Shown: piece after piece, positions 29,086-37,672 of the stretch | Layout of the letters: each line of letters starts with the position of its first letter | How positions within the stretch are numbered: the first letter of the stretch is position 1 | Assembly (NCBI RefSeq): GCF_001310815.1 | Contig: NZ_BAZK01000012.1 | Location: forward strand, 115,568-179,567 | Direction: 5' to 3' | DNA from: Pseudovibrio denitrificans JCM 12308 | Lineage (GTDB): Bacteria > Pseudomonadota > Alphaproteobacteria > Rhizobiales > Stappiaceae | DNA length: 64,000 bases | The notes under the pieces: model-generated | Told to the model about the DNA's origin: nothing | What the model saw: only the letters and a program-made list of their open reading frames with translations | Databases searched by the model: none | Made by a program: the position numbers and the translations under genes

Positions 29086-29856
29086 ATGAATTCTGTTTTA
29101 ATTTCTGGTGCCTCCAAAGGGCTGGGTGCCGCAATGTTAAAAGCTTTCACAGTAAACGGGTGGCAAGCGATTGGTACATCTCGCCATGGAGGTACCCTAG
29201 AAGAACTTGATGTGTGCGACGAAGATTCTGTGCTTGCACTTCGCAACCGCATCAACCTTGTCCCCGACTGTTTGATATTGAATGCGGGTTCTGGCATCGC
29301 TGGACCTATCGAAATGACAGCTGCTTCCGAAGCCGTTCGACAGATCGACACCAACCTACTCGGCGTTGATAGAATGGTACGCGCCTTTCTTCCTGATATG
29401 CGAAAAAGGCGATCAGGAACGATTGTCATTGTCGGCTCTATTGCATCACGGCTCCCAATCCCTTTTCAAGCACTTTACAGCGCATCGAAAGCCGCGATTG
29501 CGAACTATGCGGCGGCTTTATCAATGGAGGTCGCCCCTTTCGGGCTTCACGTTATGCTGGTGGAACCGGGAGATCATCGAACTGACTTTGGTGCAGCGAG
29601 AAGGCGAAGCCCATCCGACAACGACCCGTATGAACCCTCCACAACACGTGCAATTAACAGCATGGCGAAAAGCGAAGAAAGTGGAAATGACCCTGAGCGA
29701 TTTGCAAATTTAGTTGTTCGTGCTTGCATGTCAGACAAGCCTCCACACCGCCTTACAATTACGACTCCTACAGAACGTATGCTTTTGATTTTATCAGCAA
29801 TTTTGCCTCGACGAATGATGTTGAAGGCTACACGAAGAGCGTTCTGTCAGGCGTAG
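29086..29856 (+). CDS. Short-chain dehydrogenase/reductase
   Basis: A 256-residue classical SDR. The NAD(P)-binding loop ISGASKGLGAAML is at residues ~6-18. LNAGSG follows the fourth strand. The catalytic Ser is in VGSIAS and the Tyr-Lys pair in YSASKAA. The start ATG 29086 has GGAG eight bases upstream. The substrate is unknown. Because the divergent TetR gene shares its operator region, expression is probably induced by the compound the enzyme acts on or a relative. Confidence 0.9.
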   Translation: MNSVLISGASKGLGAAMLKAFTVNGWQAIGTSRHGGTLEELDVCDEDSVLALRNRINLVPDCLILNAGSGIAGPIEMTAASEAVRQIDTNLLGVDRMVRAFLPDMRKRRSGTIVIVGSIASRLPIPFQALYSASKAAIANYAAALSMEVAPFGLHVMLVEPGDHRTDFGAARRRSPSDNDPYEPSTTRAINSMAKSEESGNDPERFANLVVRACMSDKPPHRLTITTPTERMLLILSAILPRRMMLKATRRAFCQA

Positions 29857-29951
29857 AAGTCCAGTCCGGAGGATAGGGCGACCCCGCAGTTGGGTCATGA
29901 GTCAGTTTGACAAGTATCGCGAGCGAACAGAGCGCTAACCCGCAATTTTCC

Positions 29952-30431
29952 TCACGGCTTTTCGCCGGGGCGGATGGGTTCTGTGGGCTCGGTGTAGGGC
30001 ATGAAGCCAGTGCGGTTGTTGCGGATGGTGGGTTTATATTTGCCTTCCGGGCAGATGAAGATGAGCTCATCCTGAATGCGCACTTGCTGGCATTCGTCGC
30101 TGAGGTCATAGACGAAACCGCTGTTGTCACCGCTGAAGTAGTAATCGTTGGTGGCTGGTTCGTTGCCGTTCTCAGATTTTTGCGCACCGAGGACGGATTT
30201 GTTGCAAAGATCGCGGATCTTTTCGCGGTATTGGGAGGTCCCGAGATCCGTCTTGCCCTCGCGTTTCATGAAATCTTCCTCACACTCAACGACCTCAGCA
30301 GGAGTGGCCTGTTTGGGTGGTGGTGGGGTTTCCTGCGCCTGAGCTGCAGAGAGGCTGAAGCCGGAGAGGAGGACAAGAGTCGCCAGCGTTCTGGTGGCGT
30401 GACCGCGAAGGTGGGTGGTGGAGCAACTCAT
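29952..30431 (-). CDS. Exported protein of unknown function, four cysteines
   Basis: A 159-residue precursor, not recognised. A signal peptide (TLATLVLLSGFSLSAAQA) is followed by a Pro-rich linker. Four Cys residues (VVECEEDF, RDLCNKS, DECQQV, FICPEGK) could form two disulfides. The C-terminal FICPEGKYKPTI segment and acidic Pro-rich tail are further features. Its ATG overlaps the stop of the upstream DUF2092 gene by four bases (ATGA), so the two are translationally coupled and probably act together in the periplasm. Confidence 0.65.
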   Translation of the reverse strand: MSCSTTHLRGHATRTLATLVLLSGFSLSAAQAQETPPPPKQATPAEVVECEEDFMKREGKTDLGTSQYREKIRDLCNKSVLGAQKSENGNEPATNDYYFSGDNSGFVYDLSDECQQVRIQDELIFICPEGKYKPTIRNNRTGFMPYTEPTEPIRPGEKP

Positions 30432-31204
30432 CTTGAGTTCCCTCCGTTTTCTACTGCTGAAAGGGCGGGCAGGCTGAAGCGTTCCGCACCTTCTGGTGCC
30501 TGGAACCTGAAGTCTTTCGGCTGCAACTGGGGATCAAGATTCCATCCCCGATATGACAGGTGCGTTTGAGGCAGCCCGCCGATTTCCTTATAGGTGATAA
30601 TAAGATAGCCGGGTAGGCCGGTGTCTTCGTAGACCCATAGCTGCCAATCTACTTCGTCGTTAAAGAAGGCGAGATGATGGGCGACGCCTTCTGGCAGGAC
30701 TTCGCGGCCCACATAGACGGAGCGGGTTGTCAGCTCGTCGACCATCTTGTCCAGTTCCGGGTTGACCAGATCTATACCGGGCAGGGTGAGCTGGAAGTCG
30801 TTGCGCAGGACCTCAATCAGCTCTGAGGCGGTGCCGTTGAAGTCGCCCTGCGTGTAGATGTTCCGTGTTTTGTCGAAGTAGGTGATGATGCCGTCGTCGA
30901 GGTAGATTTCGCTGACGCCGTTCGGGCGTGGGAGATCAATCTTAAGATCGCCCTGACCGAGGATGTTGACCGTGTACTCGAAGACGAAGTTGAGTGGCAC
31001 CATGTCTTTGAAGATGCGTTCTTCACTGGCATAGACCGTGAACGTCATCTGCTTGATATCCTGAAACTTCTCGATGGTCTCGTGGAGAATTTGCCGGGCT
31101 TTGTCTTCTTTTTGCGCAACAGCCGGGAAGGGGCGCAGCTCCAGCCAGCCGATGGCGATCAAAATGAGAAGTAGCGGCAGAACCCTGAGAGCCCCGAGTT
31201 TCAT
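30428..31204 (-). CDS. DUF2092/LolA-like periplasmic protein
   Basis: A 258-residue exported protein. The N-terminal hydrophobic stretch (VLPLLLILIAIGWLEL) acts as a signal or anchor. The body resembles DUF2092 proteins, which share the LolA/LppX lipid-binding half-barrel fold: the QILHETIEKFQDIKQMTFTVYASEE opening, GIITYFDKTRNIY, and the late WQLWVYEDTGLPGYLIITYKE. DUF2092 has no established function; carrying a lipid or hydrophobic ligand is inferred. It is the first gene of a two-gene unit. Confidence 0.7.
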   Translation of the reverse strand: MKLGALRVLPLLLILIAIGWLELRPFPAVAQKEDKARQILHETIEKFQDIKQMTFTVYASEERIFKDMVPLNFVFEYTVNILGQGDLKIDLPRPNGVSEIYLDDGIITYFDKTRNIYTQGDFNGTASELIEVLRNDFQLTLPGIDLVNPELDKMVDELTTRSVYVGREVLPEGVAHHLAFFNDEVDWQLWVYEDTGLPGYLIITYKEIGGLPQTHLSYRGWNLDPQLQPKDFRFQAPEGAERFSLPALSAVENGGNSR

Positions 31205-31319
31205 GGATGTGTCTTCCCTGATCTTGTCACGCGAATAGCTGTTTCACGGGAAACACTAAGCAAAGACCGGAAAGACCTTCTGAACCCAACCACTAAAATT
31301 GGCCGAGCTGTGGCTTGAT

Positions 31320-31347
31320 AGAAAAAGCCCCCGACAGCGGAGGCTTC
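31320..31347 (-). terminator. Terminator of the acyltransferase gene
   Basis: Stem AAGCCTCCG/CGGGGGCTT (one mismatch) with a CTGT loop on the minus strand, followed by five T residues. Confidence 0.75.
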
Positions 31348-31380
31348 GAGGGCTCACAAAATCAGCATTTAGTACTGCGC

Positions 31381-32426
31381 TCAGGTTGGTGAGGGTGCAG
31401 GGCTTTTGGCACGCGGCATTTCTGCGATGTAGGCCCATGCAGGTCGTTTGAACAGGAACTGGCCGTAACCGAGTTTACTGATCAGCCAAAACAGGATCAT
31501 TGGTGCAATGGTCGCCGTGCAGGTGACGATCAGCGAGATCAGGCCAGCATCTTCAATGATGCCTAGCTTCAACAGGATGGTGCGCGACACGGCCATTGGG
31601 AAGAAGAAGGACAGATAGATTACGATGGAGTTCTTGCCCATGTAGCGGAGCAGGTCCAGCGCTTTGACTTTGGACAGCAGCGCTGAGACTGTGATCACCG
31701 CTAATGCACCCAGTCCGCCGAGCGCCAGTGAGGCGAAGGCAGATCGGCGTAGCCGTAGCCGACGAAGAGGCCATTGACCACGGCCCAGACGAAGACAAAG
31801 GCAAGACCTTTCATGGTGTTTTCACGCACCCAATCGGCAATCACGAAGATTTTTTGCGCAAACACATAGCCTGCGAAGAAGAACACAAAGCGAGAGGCGG
31901 TTTCGTCAATCAGCACGGAACCGGTATGTACCTGGCTGATCTGAAGGCCCGCAGCGACCAGCATGGTCACCTGCCATGGCACTTTTAGCGAATGCAGCAG
32001 CTTGGTGATGACGAAGAAGACCGGCAGAGCGTAGATGAACCAGAGGGTTCCGAAGGGCTGCACGAAGGCGAGGGCGTAGTGCATCAACACGCCATCCCAG
32101 CCGAACTCGGCAGCAAAGGACGGTGCCTTCATTCCAAACTGGATGGTGAGCCAGAGAATGTAGAAGTAGAAGAAGTGAACCACTTTGCGGTCCAGATACA
32201 GGCGCCAGTCCCGGTCCAGTGTCAGGGCGAGGAAGAGGCCGGAGATCATGAAAAAGTCCGGCATGCGGAAAGGTTTAGCGAAAGCGACAATGTCGCCCAT
32301 GAAGCCCATTTCGCCAATGGCGCTGCCAACCCCAAGGGTTGAATGCATCATCACCACGAGAAAGATGCAGAAACCTTTCGCGTAGTCGACCCAATCCACT
32401 CGACTGGAGGTTTGATGCGCCGCCAT
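31381..32426 (-). CDS. Membrane acyltransferase, acyltransferase-3 family (one frameshift)
   Basis: An integral membrane O-acyltransferase with about ten hydrophobic helices, 348 residues after correction. The family opening is visible: DWVDYAKGFCIFLVVMMHS (acceptor His), MPDFFMISGLFL, and FGTLWFIYALPVFF. A missing base near 31736 breaks the frame; restoring it gives GYADLPFASLALGGLGALAV and joins the C-terminal helices (LLRYMGKNSIVIYLSFFFPM). Relatives acylate surface glycans or other extracytoplasmic sugars. The acceptor here is unknown. Confidence 0.85.
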
Positions 32427-32651
32427 GTAATCCCGCCCACAAATACACTAATTAATTCGTGCAATTATAAGTTTTAAGGGTCGTGAATACTAGCGTGGTT
32501 CTCTTCAACTTTATTTGTTGGTTACCGGCAGGATCTCAGCGAGGGTACAGGGAGTTGTTTCGGGGTGACTAGCCGCCCCTTCACCTAAGGTAATGTTAGT
32601 TTTTATGTGCCTAGGATGCATATACTTCGAGTAGATATTCTGGAGATGCAA

Positions 32652-33845
32652 TTGCTTAGTTATTTTAAGGCGTTATGCGCTCTACTGGTGTTCGTAGTGG
32701 CCTCGGGTTCTGCTGGTGCGCAAGAAGCGAAGAGCCCGGTGGAAGTGCTCAAGAAAGTCTGGAATGGACCTAAGTTTGACGCCGATGATTTTGCGCCAGA
32801 GGTCTACAAGAAGATCCCAAAAGAGCTGCTGGTTTCCATTCTTTCAGAACAGCGCTCGATTTATGGTCCGGCGGTTGATGTGGTACCAACACAGGATCCG
32901 CATAAGTTTCTCGTTGAGACGAAATCCTACACAATCCCTACGCTTTTGAAACAGAACAAGGATGGTCAGCTGACGGGTCTACTGTTTCGCTTCGCGTTGG
33001 TGAAGGACGTGAAGCATGAAGACTTGCTGGACCACATGAAGCAGCAAGCGCCTAAACAGAGCTTTTTGCTGATGCAGAACGACAAGGTACATGCGGAGCA
33101 TAATAGTGATGATCGGCTCGCCGTCGGGTCTGCCTTCAAGCTTTATGTGCTGGACCAGCTGGCACAGCGGGTGAGAGATGGAGACCTGAGCTGGCAGGAG
33201 AAAATCACACTTGAACAACGGCATATCTCGTATCCGGGTGGAACGATGCAGAACGAGCCGGTCGGCAAGAAGTTCGTTTTGCTGGATGTGGCCCGCAACA
33301 TGATTGAGATCTCTGACAACACCGCCACGGACTTGCTGATGGATCTGGTGGGACAGGAAAATGTGATGTTGCCGGGAGAGACCTCACCAGCACTGACCAC
33401 ACAGCAGCTGTTTCACTTAAAAGCCGATGAGAAAACAGCAGAGGCTTATCGTCAGGCGGGACCTGAAGAACGGGCGCGCATTCTTGCGGCGTTGCCTGCT
33501 CAGTTGCCCTCAATCGACAAGGTTTCCGTGCCTTTGACGGAAGGCATTGAATGGTACATTTCCAATCGCGAGCTGTGCAAGATCGTGAGGAAGGTGAAGG
33601 ATATTAAAGGGATTTTCGTGAATCCAGGCGTGGCGGAGCCAGATAATTGGGTGGCCTACGCTTATAAGGGCGGCAGCGAGATCGGCGTGCTCAACATGAC
33701 GTATGCGCTGGAAGATGACGATGGCAACAGTTGGTGTTTCTCAACCACGTGGAATGATGAGCAGGAGCTGAACATTACTTATCTGCTGGCGTTGGTCGCG
33801 ACACTGTTGGAGAGCCCGGCCTCTGTTCAGGCTGCTCTCCAGTAA
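32652..33845 (+). CDS. Serine hydrolase with class A beta-lactamase-like domain and N-terminal extra domain
   Basis: About 397 residues. The signal peptide LSYFKALCALLVFVVASGSAGA is followed by a ~100-residue domain (WNGPKFDADDFAPEVYKKIP...). The C-terminal domain has the class A landmarks: SAFK (SxxK), SDN in EISDNTATDLL, and KGG in AYKGGSE instead of KTG. The order resembles clavulanate-cluster ORF12-type proteins, which carry a SnoaL-like domain before a beta-lactamase fold. Real beta-lactamase activity is uncertain; an esterase or peptidase role is equally possible. Start choice: TTG 32652 has GGAG six bases upstream, while ATG 32646 abuts the same GGAG. Confidence 0.75.
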   Translation: MLSYFKALCALLVFVVASGSAGAQEAKSPVEVLKKVWNGPKFDADDFAPEVYKKIPKELLVSILSEQRSIYGPAVDVVPTQDPHKFLVETKSYTIPTLLKQNKDGQLTGLLFRFALVKDVKHEDLLDHMKQQAPKQSFLLMQNDKVHAEHNSDDRLAVGSAFKLYVLDQLAQRVRDGDLSWQEKITLEQRHISYPGGTMQNEPVGKKFVLLDVARNMIEISDNTATDLLMDLVGQENVMLPGETSPALTTQQLFHLKADEKTAEAYRQAGPEERARILAALPAQLPSIDKVSVPLTEGIEWYISNRELCKIVRKVKDIKGIFVNPGVAEPDNWVAYAYKGGSEIGVLNMTYALEDDDGNSWCFSTTWNDEQELNITYLLALVATLLESPASVQAALQ

Positions 33846-33854
33846 GTTTTCTGA

Positions 33855-34385
33855 TTAGCGACGCTTATCGTCGTCACCAGACCACGGGCTGATCTGGTCC
33901 GGATCATTGGAGCGTGGGCGAGACGGGGTGTCTTCCTCACCGTGACGGGAGGAGCTCCACTCGTCCTCGTTCAGGTCTACGGTTCCATCCTGACGACGGT
34001 AACCCGGATTGACGTGAATGTTCTGCACCTTCACATGACGGGCCAGATAATTGCCGATGACCTCGCGCACTGGCGGGATAAACAGCAGAAGGCCGATCGC
34101 ATCTGTAAAGAAGCCTGGGATCAACAACATGAGGCCCGCAAAGACGATCATGGCGCCATGCATCATCTCGTGACTTGGAACCCGGCCAGCATCCATTTCA
34201 GCGCGCATGCGCATGAGCAAAGACAGACCTTGCTGGCGCAGCATATACGTGCCGGCAGCTGCGGAAGCTACAGTCAGCAGGATGGTTGGGATTGCGCCGA
34301 TGACACTTCCGACTTCAATAAAGAGATAGATCTCAATAGTTGGCAGCAGAATGAAACAGGCAAGAATGATAAGTCCGAGTGGCAT
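33855..34385 (-). CDS. fxsA: FxsA family membrane protein
   Basis: A 176-residue inner-membrane protein. The N-terminus LILACFILLPTIEIYLFIEVGSVIGAI, the TILLTVASAAAGTYMLRQQG helix and the LMLLIPGFFTDAIGLLLFIPPVR segment are diagnostic of FxsA, known as a suppressor of F-plasmid exclusion of phage T7. The C-terminal ~50 residues are charged and variable. It is divergent from the tim44-mltA-smr unit, an arrangement common in Hyphomicrobiales. Confidence 0.93.
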   Translation of the reverse strand: MPLGLIILACFILLPTIEIYLFIEVGSVIGAIPTILLTVASAAAGTYMLRQQGLSLLMRMRAEMDAGRVPSHEMMHGAMIVFAGLMLLIPGFFTDAIGLLLFIPPVREVIGNYLARHVKVQNIHVNPGYRRQDGTVDLNEDEWSSSRHGEEDTPSRPRSNDPDQISPWSGDDDKRR

Positions 34386-34679
34386 AGCGTCCGCGTTGGT
34401 TCAGGTCTATTGTGTTTGTTGATCACCTCAATTTGAAGTGATCTTTCATATAGTGGGTTGTTTCTGCAGAATTGCAATGACTGATTTAAGCTTATACTTG
34501 CGTGTTAAGACCTTAAAAAGGCGTTGGGATGAACACGAAATAGCTGGATGTTGCTGATAGAAACCTTAAATTAGTGACAGAGCCTGTAAAAATGAGTTAG
34601 AGCACCTTATCTAGATATCTAAAGCATTTGATCATCGGCGCCTGGCAGCCAACGAGTAAAGGACCGGTCGGTACTCGGA

Positions 34680-35426
34680 ATGAACGAAATATTCGACGTC
34701 TACAACATCATCTTCCTTATTGCGGCAGTTGTTATTTTCCTGCGGTTACGCTCCGTTTTGGGCAATCGCACCGGTAACGAGCGTCAACCTTTTGACCCGT
34801 ATTCTGCCCAGCAAAAACAAGACTCTCAAAAGACTCAGGCACCTGAGAATGAGGACAATGTTATTCCTCTTCCAGGCAGTGAACATGTTCACCACGATCC
34901 TGAGCGCGCTGAGCGTGAAGCTCGCGAGCAGATTGAGGCCGAGATCGACAAAGTTGCCAAGAAGGGCACTGATCTGAACCACGGCCTGCGCGAAATCTGG
35001 AAAGCTGAGCCGTCTTTCAATCCTAAAGAGTTCGTTGAGGGTGCCCGTGGCGCTTACGAAATCATTCTGATGTCGTTTGCTCAGGGTGATCGCCGCACGC
35101 TCAAAGACCTGCTTTCTCCTGAGGTATTCACCGGTTTCTCCGCAGCGATTGATGACCGTGAAAGCCGCAATGAGCGTGTTGAGTCCACCTTCGTGGGTAT
35201 CGACAAGGCTGACATCGTGGAAGCCGTGTTCAACCAGAAAGACAGCCTTGCTGAAGTGACCGTTCGCTTCAAGAGCCAGCTGATCACCGCGACACGGGAC
35301 TCTGAAAACCGTATCGTGGATGGTGACCCAACAGCGGTGAGCGAGCTGACCGACATCTGGACCTTTGCTCGCGTGACTGGCGTGAACGATCCAAACTGGA
35401 AACTGGTTGCAACTGAATCTGCATGA
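34680..35426 (+). CDS. Tim44-like domain protein
   Basis: A 248-residue protein with one N-terminal membrane helix (YNIIFLIAAVVIFLRLRSVLG) and a Gln/Pro-rich linker. The C-terminal Tim44 domain begins FNPKEFVEGARGAYEIILMSFAQGD and continues through LKDLLSPEVFTGF and ITDIWTFAR-like motifs (here LTDIWTFARVTG). Bacterial members are inner-membrane proteins related to mitochondrial import motor protein Tim44. Their role is not settled. It overlaps mltA by four bases (ATGA). Confidence 0.9.
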   Translation: MNEIFDVYNIIFLIAAVVIFLRLRSVLGNRTGNERQPFDPYSAQQKQDSQKTQAPENEDNVIPLPGSEHVHHDPERAEREAREQIEAEIDKVAKKGTDLNHGLREIWKAEPSFNPKEFVEGARGAYEIILMSFAQGDRRTLKDLLSPEVFTGFSAAIDDRESRNERVESTFVGIDKADIVEAVFNQKDSLAEVTVRFKSQLITATRDSENRIVDGDPTAVSELTDIWTFARVTGVNDPNWKLVATESA

Positions 35427-36526
35427 CGTTTTCTTTCTCTCGCGACGTAGTGAGGTTCATTATGACTCTCACCGTCGCGGCGGGGATAAGTTCTGCTGCT
35501 ACAGCTACCCTAGGAAATGACCATAGGACCATGCGAAGCGCGAAGCTCTCCGGGCCACTTGATCCCAACGAAATCGAAAGATGGGCTGCAGATGATCACT
35601 CTGCGGCCCTTTCCGCATTTGTAGCGCATTGCGAGGGAAGTGAGGGCCGAACGCTGCCGACCAAAGCGTTTGGCATTAGCGACGCAAAATTACGCGCTAT
35701 CTGCGCAAAATCGCGCAAAATCAACGCAAACGACGGACGGGAAGCAAAAGCCTTTCTGGAACAGCACTTTACGTTCCGCCGCGTTGAGGACGACGGGTTT
35801 GTGACCGGCTATTACATGCCGGAGCTGGAAGGCTCGCTTGTTCGCACTGGCGAATATGTTGTCCCCCTTCACGGTTATCCGAAGAACCTGAAAGTGATGC
35901 CGACCCGCGGGGATGTTATGGATGGCGCGCTGGATGGAATGGGCCTTGAAGTGCTTTGGGTGAAAGACCCGATAGATGCATTTTTTACAGCTGTTCAGGG
36001 TTCTGCCCGGGTTCGCCTGACCAATGGCGAATTGCGCCGTCTGGCGTTTGCCGGTAAGTCCGGCCATGACTACACCGCGATTGGCCGTGTCCTCATTGAG
36101 CGGGGCGAAATCACTCGCGAAAACATGGGCATGGATGCACTTCGGGCATGGTTATCCGCGAATCCATCTCAGCAAAAAGACGTGTTCCGGCACAATAAAT
36201 CCTACATCTTCTTCGAGTTACAATCTCCGGAAAACGCTGAGGTTGCCGCCATTGGAGGTGCAGGAACAGCGCTTACGGACCTGAGATCACTGGCAATTGA
36301 TGATGATCTGCACACATATGGCAGTTTAATTTTTGTCTCTAGTGAGTTAAGGACCTACGACAAATCAGGTGATCGCTTCGCCAAGCTTATGGTTGCCCAG
36401 GATACCGGGTCAGCCATCAAAGGACCGGCGCGCGGCGATATCTATGTTGGAAGTGGTGCAGAGGCAGGTGCAATTGCCGGGAATATCCGTCACCGTGCGG
36501 AATTCTATCTCCTTGTTCCAAAATAA
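35423..36526 (+). CDS. mltA: Membrane-bound lytic murein transglycosylase A
   Basis: A 367-residue exported enzyme that cleaves the MurNAc-GlcNAc bond to form 1,6-anhydro ends. A short N-terminal hydrophobic stretch (FIMTLTVAAGISSAATA) acts as a signal. MltA signatures include FVTGYYMPELEGS, GRVLIERGEI, NKSYIFFE, and the C-terminal 3D-domain Asp residues in AQDTGSAIKGPARGDIYVG. No lipobox Cys is seen, so it is probably soluble periplasmic or anchored by its signal. It is translationally coupled to the tim44-like gene. Confidence 0.92.
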   Translation: MTFSFSRDVVRFIMTLTVAAGISSAATATLGNDHRTMRSAKLSGPLDPNEIERWAADDHSAALSAFVAHCEGSEGRTLPTKAFGISDAKLRAICAKSRKINANDGREAKAFLEQHFTFRRVEDDGFVTGYYMPELEGSLVRTGEYVVPLHGYPKNLKVMPTRGDVMDGALDGMGLEVLWVKDPIDAFFTAVQGSARVRLTNGELRRLAFAGKSGHDYTAIGRVLIERGEITRENMGMDALRAWLSANPSQQKDVFRHNKSYIFFELQSPENAEVAAIGGAGTALTDLRSLAIDDDLHTYGSLIFVSSELRTYDKSGDRFAKLMVAQDTGSAIKGPARGDIYVGSGAEAGAIAGNIRHRAEFYLLVPK

Positions 36527-36552
36527 TAAATGATCGTGGACGGATCGGATAG

Positions 36553-37224
36553 ATGACGAATGGTGATCGCACAAAGCGAGCCAAGACAAAGCAGCTGACG
36601 GAAGCAGATAAGCGCTTGTGGAACAGGGTGAAAGCCACTCTGACGCCATGGCATCACGAGCGCCTTTCCGACCTGCTGGAAGACACAACGCAGCTTTCCG
36701 AACCAGATCAACCACTTATCACCACACAGACCGCTGAAGCACCTCAGCCGGAGCTGAAGCCGCAACTTGTTTCTCCGCCGAAGCCACAGGCGAAAAAGTC
36801 ACGTGGTTACAAAGGGAAGACGGCTCCGGACTACACTCCGCCAACGCCAGTTGTGCCACCAATTCCGCCACTTTCGCCGCTGAACAAGAAAGAGCGCAAG
36901 AAAGTTGTTCGCGGAGGGAAGGGCTATATCGATGCGCGGATCGATCTTCATGGTCTAACCCAGTATCAAGCGCACCAACGCTTAACCTCGTTCATCTATC
37001 AATCGCAGGCCATGGGCTATTCTCTGGTGCTGGTCATCACCGGTAAGGGGCTGGATAACTCGCATAGTCCATACGGTGATGATCGCGGTGTTCTGCGCAG
37101 AATGGTACCGCAGTGGCTTTCTCTTCCTGATATGCGCAGCTGTGTGGTAGGCTTCGACCAAGCTCACGTTTCGCATGGGGGCAGCGGTGCGCTTTACGTT
37201 CGCATCCGCAAGCGCAAGAAATAG
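36553..37224 (+). CDS. Smr-domain protein
   Basis: A 223-residue protein. A basic N-terminus (DRTKRAKTKQLTEADKRLWNRVKATLTP) and a Pro/Lys-rich linker precede the Smr domain, with ARIDLHGLTQYQAHQRL, VLVITGKG and the C-terminal HGGSGALYVRIRKRK. Smr domains bind nucleic acids and some are endonucleases; in bacteria they have been tied to rescue of collided ribosomes. It follows mltA by 26 bases and precedes an XRE regulator, and is probably in one operon with both. Confidence 0.9.
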   Translation: MTNGDRTKRAKTKQLTEADKRLWNRVKATLTPWHHERLSDLLEDTTQLSEPDQPLITTQTAEAPQPELKPQLVSPPKPQAKKSRGYKGKTAPDYTPPTPVVPPIPPLSPLNKKERKKVVRGGKGYIDARIDLHGLTQYQAHQRLTSFIYQSQAMGYSLVLVITGKGLDNSHSPYGDDRGVLRRMVPQWLSLPDMRSCVVGFDQAHVSHGGSGALYVRIRKRKK

Positions 37225-37242
37225 CTTAGGAATTTCAGCAGG

Positions 37243-37614
37243 ATGACACCTTTTGGAGCCAAGGTTAGGGAGCTGCGGGCAAAGCAGAACATTACCCTGA
37301 AGGAGATGGCGGAGGCCCTTTCGGTTTCCTCAGCCTACCTGAGCGCGCTTGAACACGGCAAGCGTGGTACTCCAACCTGGTACATGGTTCAGCGCATCAT
37401 CACTTACTTCAATGTGATCTGGGATGAAGCTGAGGAACTTCAACGGCTTGCGGAACTTTCCAACCCGAAGATCACCATCGATACAGGTGGCCTGACACCT
37501 CGGGCGACCGAGCTGACGAACATGTTGGCTTCCAAGATCAACGGTCTTTCCGAAGAATCCCTTGAGCACCTCATTCACCAGTTAAGAGTGGTTAGCTCTC
37601 GCGACAATATCTAG
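37243..37614 (+). CDS. XRE-family helix-turn-helix regulator
   Basis: A 123-residue protein. The N-terminal lambda-repressor-like domain has FGAKVRELRAKQNITLKEMAEALSVSSAYLSALEHGKRG. The rest is a helical region (ELTNMLASKINGLSEESLEHLIHQL), possibly for dimerisation. Homologues with this conserved place after Smr occur in many Hyphomicrobiales, with unknown targets. It is 18 bases after the smr gene and is the last member of the tim44-mltA-smr unit. Confidence 0.85.
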   Translation: MTPFGAKVRELRAKQNITLKEMAEALSVSSAYLSALEHGKRGTPTWYMVQRIITYFNVIWDEAEELQRLAELSNPKITIDTGGLTPRATELTNMLASKINGLSEESLEHLIHQLRVVSSRDNI

Positions 37615-37672
37615 TCTAAGCAGGCAAAGCTCTGTAAAGTCAGTGTGCTGACTTTTGAAGTGGACTGCTGAC

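Noticed and set aside
34605..34622. TCTAGATATCTA palindrome upstream of the tim44-like gene
   Set aside because: Short AT-rich palindromes arise easily by chance, and no second copy or adjacent regulator supports an operator.
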